Assembly (NCBI RefSeq): GCF_024436435.1
Contig: NZ_JAFMZP010000001.1
Span: forward strand, 558,001-622,000
Reading direction: 5' to 3'
From: Desertivirga xinjiangensis
GTDB taxonomy: Bacteria; Bacteroidota; Bacteroidia; Sphingobacteriales; Sphingobacteriaceae
DNA length: 64,000 nt
Shown here: piece by piece, positions 27,464 through 34,984 of the stretch
Position numbering within the stretch: position 1 is the stretch's first letter
How the letters are laid out: each line of letters opens with the position of its first letter
Position numbers and translations under genes: made by a program
Notes under the pieces: generated by a model
What the model saw: only the letters and a program-made list of their open reading frames with translations
Told to the model about the DNA's origin: nothing
The model's database searches: none

Positions 27464-30250
27464 ATGCTTAAAAATATCATAGGAGCTTTTCTGCTATGCT
27501 TTACCGTGGCTTTTGCAACAGCGCAAGACAGGCTAATTCCGCTGGATACCGCCGTCCATACCGGTCAACTTAAGAACGGATTTACCTATTATATCAGGTA
27601 TAATAATACTCCGAAAAAAAGGGCTCAGTTTTATTTAGTGAACAAGGTGGGTTCGGTTTTGGAGGATGATAATCAGCGAGGCCTGGCTCATTTTGTTGAG
27701 CATATGACGTTTAATGGTTCAAAAAACTTTCCGAAGAACACGATGATGGATTACCTGCAAAAGGCAGGCGTCCGTTTTGGTGCCGATGTCAATGCCTATA
27801 CCGGTTATGACGAAACAGTATACCAGTTGCCACTACCTACTGATGATAAAGCCCTTGTAAAAAATGGTTTATTAATCGTTCGGGATTGGGCGCAGAACGC
27901 TACTCTCGATGCCCGTGAGATCGATATCGAACGCGGTGTAATACTTGAAGAGAAACGCCTGGGCAAAGGTGCGTCCGATAGGCTGCAACAACAATATTAC
28001 CCGCTGTTGCTTAATCATTCACGCTATGCAGAGCGTAACCCAATAGGTACCGACGAGGTATTAAAAAACTTCAAGCCCCAGGTGATACGTAAGTTTTATA
28101 ACGATTGGTACCGCCCCAATTTACAGGCTCTGATAATTGTTGGCGATATCGACGTAGCAGCTATTGAACAGCAGGTAAAAGCCCTGTTTTCCGATCTTAA
28201 AAATCCTGTTAGACAACGGTCCCGGAATGATTATACTATACCGTTAACCGATAAAAACCAATTTATAGCCTTAACCGATAAAGAAATAACAAATACGGTT
28301 GCCGAAGTAATTATAAAGCACAAAGCAACACCGTTAACTACGGCGGAAGATTACCGGAGGCTTTTGACAAAGCAACTATTTAACAATATGCTTGACGACA
28401 GGTTCAAACGGCTCTCTCGTACTCAGCCACCATTTATATCAGCTAATGCTGGAATAAAAGATTTTTTTGGAAGTTTGGATACCTACCGGACGACGGTAGT
28501 CTGCAAGCCCGGTATGCTAAAGCAAGGATTTATGGCTTTGTGGTATGAATACGAACGCATAAAAGCGCATGGTTTTAGCTCTCCGGAATTGGAACAGGCA
28601 AAAAGCATTCTTTTACAACATCTTGAGAATGTTTACCGCGAACGGAATAACAATCCTTCAGAAAGTTATGTGCAGGAATATATCGCCCATTTTTTACGAA
28701 GCGAAGCGGCGCCAGGCATTGAAGGGGAGTACAGGTTAATGAAAGAATATCTGCCCTTGGTTAATCAGGAAGATATCCGAAAGGTAATACTCGAATATCT
28801 TGGCGATAAAAACCGTGACATTATAATTAACGCACCGTTTAACTCCGCTGAAGCCTTACCTAATAACGAGCAGGTTGAACAATGGATAACTGAAGTGAAG
28901 GCCATGCAAATGCAGGCCTTTGAAGAACAAACAACTTTATCATCATTATTAACAATGCAACCCATTGCCGGTAAGATCACGACTGAGCAGTATGACGCTA
29001 AGGGGGGCATAACCACTCTTAAATTATCAAATGGAGTGAAAATAGTTATTAAGCCAACGGATTTTAAAAGCAATCAGATAATATTTAAAAGTTTTGCAGC
29101 GGGTGGAACATCTTTGTATGCAGATGCTGATTATCCGTCGGCCGCAAATGCGGCTTCAATAATAGCTGCAGCAGGCGTAGGTAATTTAACTGCTGCTGAG
29201 CTTGACCGCTTTGTGGCTGACAAACAAGTGGAAGTACGGCCTTACATAGCAGAAAGATATCAGGGTATAACTGGCGGCAGCTCTGTCCACGATTTTAATG
29301 TCGCCATGCAACTGATACACGCTTACATTACCCAGCCGCAAAAAGATCCTCTTCTCTATAACAGTATAATGGAACGCTCAAAGGCGCGCTATGTTAATCG
29401 CGCTAATGATCCTGGTGCTGATTTTAATGATACGGTTAGCGCAGTGTTGGGAAATTATACTTTCCGCCGTACAGGGCCATCGCTTAAAAAACTTGATATG
29501 GTAAATCTTGACAAGGTTTTCAATATCTATAAAGAACGTTTTACTAATGCGGCTAATATGGTTTTCGTATTCACAGGCAATATTGATGTAAAAGCAGCAA
29601 AACCTTTGTTTGAAAAATATCTTGGTTCGCTGCCTTCAACCTCTAAGACGGAAAACGCCCGTGATTTGATTATCGATCCGCCAGCAGGCGAAATAGCCAA
29701 AATGGTTAAAAAAGGTAGAGAAGCTAAAGCCACGGTCGTTATGATGTATTCCGGCAAGTATGATTTTAATAGCCGGAACAATATCGTGTTTGATGCCCTG
29801 CAGGAAAATTTAAATATCCGGCTAATAGAAACACTACGAGAAAAGGAAGGCGGCGTTTATAGTCCCCGGGTTGATTACAGTGTTGCTAAATATCCTGCCC
29901 AAAGGTTCTCGTTAACAGTCCAGTTCAGTTGCGATCCGGCGAATGCGGAAAAGCTGGCCGCATCTGCACGAGCAGAAGTACACCGGCTATCAACTGAAGG
30001 ACCAGAAGCAGAAAACATCAGCAAATGGAAGGTGGAATGGTATCGGCAGCGCGAACTTGAACTGCGCGAGAATAACTGGTGGCTGAACTACATAACAGGG
30101 CAATTGCAGTTAGGTGAAGATCTCAACGAGTATGCAGCTGATAAAAAAATAGTAGATGCTGTTGATGCAGTAGCTATAAGAAATATTGCAAGGCAGTGTC
30201 TTATGAATGGTAATCTTATAAAATTCACACTAATGCCCGAAGCTCATTAA
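27464..30250 (+). CDS. M16-family zinc metallopeptidase (insulinase/PqqL-like)
   Basis: The 928-residue protein has a signal peptide (cut near residue 20, FATAQ), which places it in the periplasm or outer membrane. The inverted zinc motif HFVEH is at 76-80, with the third ligand expected in IERGVILEEK (about 155-164). The second, inactive-type half starts about residue 520. The long double-unit layout is that of PqqL and other periplasmic M16 peptidases, which cut peptides small enough to enter their chamber. In this operon it would degrade or trim the peptide imported by SusCD (inference). A terminator follows 62 bases after the stop. Confidence 0.9.
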   Translation: MLKNIIGAFLLCFTVAFATAQDRLIPLDTAVHTGQLKNGFTYYIRYNNTPKKRAQFYLVNKVGSVLEDDNQRGLAHFVEHMTFNGSKNFPKNTMMDYLQKAGVRFGADVNAYTGYDETVYQLPLPTDDKALVKNGLLIVRDWAQNATLDAREIDIERGVILEEKRLGKGASDRLQQQYYPLLLNHSRYAERNPIGTDEVLKNFKPQVIRKFYNDWYRPNLQALIIVGDIDVAAIEQQVKALFSDLKNPVRQRSRNDYTIPLTDKNQFIALTDKEITNTVAEVIIKHKATPLTTAEDYRRLLTKQLFNNMLDDRFKRLSRTQPPFISANAGIKDFFGSLDTYRTTVVCKPGMLKQGFMALWYEYERIKAHGFSSPELEQAKSILLQHLENVYRERNNNPSESYVQEYIAHFLRSEAAPGIEGEYRLMKEYLPLVNQEDIRKVILEYLGDKNRDIIINAPFNSAEALPNNEQVEQWITEVKAMQMQAFEEQTTLSSLLTMQPIAGKITTEQYDAKGGITTLKLSNGVKIVIKPTDFKSNQIIFKSFAAGGTSLYADADYPSAANAASIIAAAGVGNLTAAELDRFVADKQVEVRPYIAERYQGITGGSSVHDFNVAMQLIHAYITQPQKDPLLYNSIMERSKARYVNRANDPGADFNDTVSAVLGNYTFRRTGPSLKKLDMVNLDKVFNIYKERFTNAANMVFVFTGNIDVKAAKPLFEKYLGSLPSTSKTENARDLIIDPPAGEIAKMVKKGREAKATVVMMYSGKYDFNSRNNIVFDALQENLNIRLIETLREKEGGVYSPRVDYSVAKYPAQRFSLTVQFSCDPANAEKLAASARAEVHRLSTEGPEAENISKWKVEWYRQRELELRENNWWLNYITGQLQLGEDLNEYAADKKIVDAVDAVAIRNIARQCLMNGNLIKFTLMPEAH

Positions 30251-30312
30251 ATACTCTGCTGTTGAGTAATGACAACTTTTTATTTTGCTAAAACAAGAAA
30301 TATTTACTCCGG

Positions 30313-30342
30313 CGCTTTCCAGAAAATGGAAAGCGTTTTTTT
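30313..30342 (+). terminator. Rho-independent terminator after the M16 peptidase
   Basis: CGCTTTCCA (30313-30321) and TGGAAAGCG (30327-30335) form a perfect 9-bp stem with a 5-base loop and seven following T residues. It closes the block that started at 17138. Confidence 0.9.
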
Positions 30343-30829
30343 ATCCTGATAGAAAGCTTTTGTGGCGGCAATACTGGAACGTAAACGCGAACTCTTGCTT
30401 AACCTAAGTTAGGATACAAGTTTCGCTTTATTTACTGCTTATTTCAATAAGGTTGCTGGATTAAGCCCATTGATCTGATATTTTTGGAACCTTATATCTA
30501 AGGTGAATGCACACTTCACAATAGTCTGTCTGAGAGTTTTTTATCCGATGCTGCACTCCGATATAGAAATAGAAGCTTTGTTAAGCGGAAAAAAATACCT
30601 GTAAAGAAAAGTATTCTCCCGGTTAGACTATTCTCGGAGAATACTTTTAGGAGTAGTATAGGCGGTTGTTCTGCTCAAAACTGGTACTGAGGCCAACGAT
30701 ATTCACCTTGAAGGGCTAGGGCATAAAAAATGACAGTAGCGCGTTTGTTGACCAGCTAAATGAGGCATGCATCTAGAGAGTTTAAAGAGAATCTATCTAA
30801 TTGATTATAATCCATTGCTTAAAGGTCCA
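30343..30829. other. Gene-free region with a long hairpin
   Basis: No gene is convincing. A perfect 13-bp inverted repeat (30607-30619 with 30636-30648, arms AAAAGTATTCTCC and GGAGAATACTTTT) resembles a terminator or the end of a lost gene. The stretch 30700-30770 has a short peptide-like tract (KNDSSAFVDQLNEAC) in one frame without family assignment. Confidence 0.4.
30607..30648. repeat. 13-bp inverted repeat, orphan terminator-like hairpin
   Basis: AAAAGTATTCTCC and its reverse complement are separated by 16 bases. T-rich arm ends could terminate transcription in either direction, yet no intact gene ends here. Confidence 0.45.
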
Positions 30830-31075
30830 TCATCTCATCCTTTGAGTAATAAATCACTTCGCCAATCTTATTGAATTTGATAGTGCTGCTAATATTTAGG
30901 CTTGGGAGGGTTCCGGGACAGATTTTCGTATAGTGCCTACTCCTTTATTTCAAAGCATTCAAGAGTCCTAAGATTCTCTATCTGATTTTTGTCGTATACA
31001 CTCGAAAAGCTCCTGTTTCAATAGTTGGAGATCGTTTTCAGTTAATCTGCTTCGATTTTATTAAAGTTTTTTCAT
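30830..31075 (-). pseudogene. Second decayed helix-turn-helix (excisionase-like) gene
   Basis: Read leftward from ATG 31075, broken frames give NRSRLTENDLQLLKQELFEC and IRQKSD, then in another frame NSIRLAK-like, KIGEVIYYSKDEMMDL-like pieces. The order and motifs match the short HTH proteins of mobile elements and the remnant at 16310-16594, though the two copies differ. Several stops and shifts rule out function. Confidence 0.6.
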
Positions 31076-31346
31076 TGCTACGAAAGGGCCAAGTTTGCCG
31101 TTATCTGCTGCCTTTCTGGTAGACACCCGGAAGATTTTTTAAAAGCGCGATGGATAAAAAGGAACTCATGAGCCATTAATGTCACAAAGTTAGGCTGAAG
31201 GCTGCTGAAGCGGGCAAAAGCGTCCGGCATAAACCCTCATTCCCACCTGCTCCTGTGTCCATTTATTCCTTTTCCTTTTGCCCTTGATCGCCCTCAGCCT
31301 GCTGATGCGCCATAATTAATTCATTCATCACTTAAAAAATCTAATT

Positions 31347-31820
31347 ATGAAAAAGCTTCAGAATCAATTGGCAATGTTTCAGGTTTCAGAAATTAAAGTT
31401 ATTTATCAGCCAAAGATAAAGGCTTCAGAAAGATTTTCGGTAAGCTGTTCGAGAGATGTATTTAACGTTTTTCGTCAAAGTTGGGATATGAACAGAATTC
31501 AGTTAGTGGAACAGTTCAAGATCCTGTTATTAAACAGAGCTAATAAAGTGCTTGGAATTTATGAGGTATCTTCAGGTGGTATGGCAGGCACAGTAGCTGA
31601 TCCTAAGTTGATCTTTGCAGCTGCCTTGAAGGGATATGCCGCAGGAATTATTCTGGCCCATAATCATCCTTCAGGAAACCTTAAACCGAGTCAGGCTGAT
31701 ATTAATCTTACCTGTAAGATTAAAGAAGGAGCGATGCTGCTTGATATAGCCGTTCTAGACCATATTATACTTTCTCCTGAGGATTCTTATTATTCATTTG
31801 CAGATGAGGGGCTTTTATAG
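31347..31820 (+). CDS. JAB/RadC-like domain protein of mobile-element type
   Basis: This 157-residue protein has the JAMM metal motif HNHPSGNLKPSQAD (about 112-125), preceded by LLLNRANKVLGIYEVSSGGM and GTVADPKLIFAAAL. It is a RadC-domain protein without the N-terminal helix-hairpin-helix of chromosomal RadC, the form commonly found on Bacteroidota integrative elements. Its molecular function is unproven; a metalloprotease-like or nuclease-linked role has been proposed for the family. It is intact although its surroundings are decayed. No partner genes remain nearby, apart from a hypothetical protein on the other strand. Confidence 0.85.
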   Translation: MKKLQNQLAMFQVSEIKVIYQPKIKASERFSVSCSRDVFNVFRQSWDMNRIQLVEQFKILLLNRANKVLGIYEVSSGGMAGTVADPKLIFAAALKGYAAGIILAHNHPSGNLKPSQADINLTCKIKEGAMLLDIAVLDHIILSPEDSYYSFADEGLL

Positions 31821-32109
31821 CCCTTTATTCTTTTACTAAATTGACCAGGTTATATCTGTCTGCAGGGCTTGCCGTGTCAACATTGTCGCCAATGTAAATG
31901 GTATGCTTTCGCCATACCCTATAAGAAAAATCTATTTCAGACTGTTGTTTGCGAAAGGGGAAAAGCATAAAAAAGCCAGAAGGCTGCCCCTCTGACTCCT
32001 CCAGGATATTTTTAATTTACCTGTCTTGTATCTCGGAGGCAAAGGTGATAAAAGTGATTTCACCTGAAAGGTGTAATTTGACAACGTTTTGGACAACGTT
32101 TCTTTTTTC

Positions 32110-32346
32110 TCAGATCGCGTAACGTTTGCAGATGGATTTAGCTACTGCTTCAAGTAACTGATAATCTCCTAAAGAAGCTTCCCTGATTTGCCAATTACCG
32201 TTCCCGCCCTTTTCCATTGTAAACTCTTCCTCTTCCAGGCTAAACTTGATACTGGTCGTCTCTTTATTAATCACCCTGGTAAGTATCCTGTAAGTATAGT
32301 CCCGGTTTCCAAAAGTAGTTCTTAGTGGCAAACTCATAAGCGGCAA
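32110..32346 (-). CDS. Small conserved-looking hypothetical protein
   Basis: The 78-residue frame reads as a plausible small soluble protein (LRTTFGNRDYTYRILTRVIN, then FTMEKGGNGNWQIREAS, and AVAKSICKRYAI at the end). I associate such proteins with accessory DNA of Sphingobacteriaceae, but I do not recognise a named family. The amino-acid make-up is regular and there is no competing gene on the other strand. Leucine at position 6 follows two possible starts (ATG 32346 and ATG 32337). Confidence 0.5.
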   Translation of the reverse strand: MPLMSLPLRTTFGNRDYTYRILTRVINKETTSIKFSLEEEEFTMEKGGNGNWQIREASLGDYQLLEAVAKSICKRYAI

Positions 32347-32591
32347 AAATATGAAAAAGAGTTCGTTCTGGTAAAATAACGTCCTAATGCGGCGGTCTCT
32401 TTAACCTGAAGGAAACAGATATATAAGGCAAACGCTCGTTTTGCGCTTTGAATACTTAAGTTTAACTTATGTATGTCTCAGCAAAATGTAGTTCAGGAGC
32501 TATAGGTGTTTGTTTCGCAACTAGAATACAGAATACGTGATATGTATCAGTATTCGGTACTTATGTATAAATTTTTCCGAGATGAGTCTGA

Positions 32592-32599
32592 TAATTTTG
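32592..32599 (+). promoter_or_regulatory. TAnnTTTG box of the SDR gene
   Basis: TAATTTTG is an exact -7 consensus match 22 bases before the ATG at 32622. The -33 region is T-rich (TTTTT near 32572) but has no clear TTTG. Confidence 0.45.
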
Positions 32600-32621
32600 G
32601 ACAATATTACAGATTAAAACA

Positions 32622-33440
32622 ATGTCAAAAACAATCTTCATTACAGGCTCTTCACGCGGATTTGGAAAAATTTGGGCAGAAGCATTTTTAAAACGAGGCG
32701 ATAATGTTATAGCAACCGCGAGAAACTCTGAAAACTTCGATTATCTAATTCAGACTTACGGCGAGGCAGTATTGCCTATTCAGCTAGATGTAAACGATCG
32801 TGATGCTGATTTTGCAGCTATTGAGAAAGCAAAAGAACATTTCGGTACTATCGATGTGCTAATTAACAATGCGGGGTACGGATTATTTGGCACCGTTGAA
32901 GAAACCAGTGAACAGCAAGCGCGCGACCAAATTGAAACAAACTTCTTTGGTTTGCTATGGCTTACTCAAGCAGTATTACCAATTATGAGGCAACAAGGCC
33001 ATGGCCATATTATACAAGTATCGAGCATTTTAGGTATAGCTACTCTACCGATACTAGGGTTGTATAACGCGTCTAAATTTGCCGTGGAAGGCTTAAGCGA
33101 AACTCTTGCGAGTGAAGTTAAGGGCTTCGGTATTAACGTTACACTACTCGAACCAAACGGCTTCGAAACAGATTGGGCAGGTACATCCGCTGTACAAACT
33201 ACCGGGATTGAAGCTTATAATCCGGTAAAAGATGCTTTTAAAGCCAGCCTTAAATCCGATGCGTTTGGAGTTCCAGAAGCAACAAGCGCTGCTATGTTCA
33301 AACTTATAGATTCTAACCACCCTCCATTGCGGTTATTTTTGGGGAAGCTTGCACTGCCATGGATTAAACAAGTGTATCAAGGTCGATTAGCCGAATGGGA
33401 AGAATGGGCTGAGGTAGCGGCTATCGCTCACGGAAAGTAA
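32622..33440 (+). CDS. Short-chain dehydrogenase/reductase
   Basis: This 272-residue classical SDR has the cofactor motif TGSSRGFG (8-15), NNAGYG (about 87-92), catalytic serine in VSSILG and the Tyr-Lys pair in YNASK (about 152-156). An Arg after the glycine motif, within ATARNSENF, suggests NADP preference. The substrate cannot be told from the sequence. The next gene on the same strand is an AraC regulator, often found divergent or adjacent to such SDRs in Bacteroidota and likely its controller. Confidence 0.88.
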   Translation: MSKTIFITGSSRGFGKIWAEAFLKRGDNVIATARNSENFDYLIQTYGEAVLPIQLDVNDRDADFAAIEKAKEHFGTIDVLINNAGYGLFGTVEETSEQQARDQIETNFFGLLWLTQAVLPIMRQQGHGHIIQVSSILGIATLPILGLYNASKFAVEGLSETLASEVKGFGINVTLLEPNGFETDWAGTSAVQTTGIEAYNPVKDAFKASLKSDAFGVPEATSAAMFKLIDSNHPPLRLFLGKLALPWIKQVYQGRLAEWEEWAEVAAIAHGK

Positions 33441-33526
33441 GCTAAATTAATTACAATAGCAGGATTTGATTATGCTGTGGTTTCTGTAATTTTATAGTAT
33501 CGATATCGCAGTTAAAAAATTGTACG

Positions 33527-34417
33527 ATGAAGCATTTCAAAAGCATGGCCGACCTGAACCGATCAAACGGAATGCCGCCTCCATAGCATCCTTTAGTGAG
33601 CATCTTTCAGTGCAATAAAACCTGCCCACTTGGCGACCGGGTATTTACGACTGATTTTTATATGATTGGGATAAAGAAGCTTAGGAGCGGTGTGTTTTTG
33701 TATGGCCGTACTAAGTACGATCATAATTCAGGCTCGATGTCTTTTGTTAAGCCGCGGCAGGTGGTGGAAATGAAGAACCTGGATTTTGAGGAAGACGGCT
33801 TCCTCATTTTCTTTCACGAGGATTTTTTAAACGGGCACCCGCTTCACTCCGAGATTAAGAAATATGGTTTTTTCGAATACGAAGTCAATGAAGCGCTACA
33901 TCTGTCTTCAATAGAGGAAAAGATCATTTGGGACTTACATAGTAAAATCAAATTTGAATATTACAATAATCAAGACGAGTACACGCGCGATATTATCATC
34001 GGTCATATTGATTCTATACTTAAATACTCACAACGCTTTTACAAACGACAGTTCGAAGACAGGTATACGGCTACAGGTAAAACCGTCTCTAAATTCATCG
34101 AGATACTTTCGGCCTACCTGGAAAAGGGAGATGTACCAGCCAATGGCTTGCCTACCGTTAAGTTTATGGCTGAACAACTCCACCTTTCGCCGCGTTATTT
34201 AAGCGATCTATTGAAACGGGAAACAGGGAAGACGGCAATTGAATTGATCCATATCCGCTTGATTTCTGAAGCTAAAAATCTATTAACAGGGTCTGATTGT
34301 AATGTTGCTGAAACAGCCTATTCGTTAGGCTTTGATAACCCGCCCTATTTTTCAAGATTATTTAAAAAAGAAGTTGGCGTTAGTCCCCTACAGTTCAGGA
34401 AGCAGTTTCTTAATTAG
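33527..34417 (+). pseudogene. AraC-family regulator with an in-frame amber codon at position 20
   Basis: From ATG 33527 the protein begins MKHFKSMADLNRSNGMPPP and then hits TAG at 33584-33586. The same frame continues without a gap (HPLVSIFQCNKTCPLGDRVF) through a full sensor domain and two helix-turn-helix units, FMAEQLHLSPRYLSDLLKRE and YSLGFDNPPYFSRLFKKEVG, to 34417. Family members usually read PPPE at the stop position, so one base change (GAG to TAG) explains it. Translation could restart at GTG 33596, giving 273 residues that keep most of the domain, so some function may remain. Sequence error is the main alternative. Confidence 0.75.
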
Positions 34418-34434
34418 TACAGTTCTTTTGAATC

Positions 34435-34459
34435 AAAGCTGGTTCAGACAGCTTTTTTG
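34435..34459 (+). terminator. Terminator after the AraC-like gene
   Basis: AAAGCTG (34435-34441) pairs with CAGCTTT (34449-34455) around a 7-base loop, and the T-run continues to 34457. It lies 18 bases after the stop codon. Confidence 0.75.
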
Positions 34460-34907
34460 TTTTAATCAATACTAATGGAAGGCCCTTATATTTATGCCTC
34501 TTCCCATTCACGTTGTTTCCTAACTGAAACAACCATTTTCACCGGCAAAAAAAGTTGAATCTCAAGACGCAATTCTCGCCAAAACTGTGTGAGGGCTAAT
34601 AAAAGGGATTGATTGCTCAGTGTATAATTTTAACAATATCTATATTGCTCAGCAAAAGGATTAATAGTATTCCTCCTAGCTATTACTGGGTCGTAATGCT
34701 TTGCCCCATAAATCATACTTCCCTGTTTCGATATGCTTCTCCTTACCGTGTAGTTGAAGTCGTTACAAAGACAATAGAAAAGAGTGTGCTAATTGTTCTT
34801 TTCATTTATCCTTAAGTATTTATATATTTCGTTAATAGTAAAAGGGGAAGGTTAGGTAAAAGAATTTCCTGTTATTTAAGAGTATCTGTTTATAAATGTT
34901 ATTGATC
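34460..34907. other. Intergenic region between convergent units, nothing recognised
   Basis: The SDR/AraC unit on the plus strand and the glycosidase genes on the minus strand converge here. Short frames (for example 34609-34815) lack any motif and look like chance. Confidence 0.45.
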
Positions 34908-34940
34908 TTTAAAAAGAGGCTGATCTTTCGAGACAGCCTC
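34908..34940 (-). terminator. Terminator of the GH36/GH95 transcript
   Basis: On the minus strand GAGGCTG and CAGCCTC (plus-strand positions 34934-34940 and 34916-34922) form a 7-bp stem followed by TTTTT. It lies 45 bases past the GH36 stop. Confidence 0.8.
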
Positions 34941-34984
34941 CAACTTTCAAACAATCAACAAATATCAGGACATAAGCTCCTTAA

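Noticed and set aside
32506-32691. A 61-codon frame overlapping the SDR start
   Set aside because: It runs across the SDR promoter box and into the SDR gene in another frame; chance frame.
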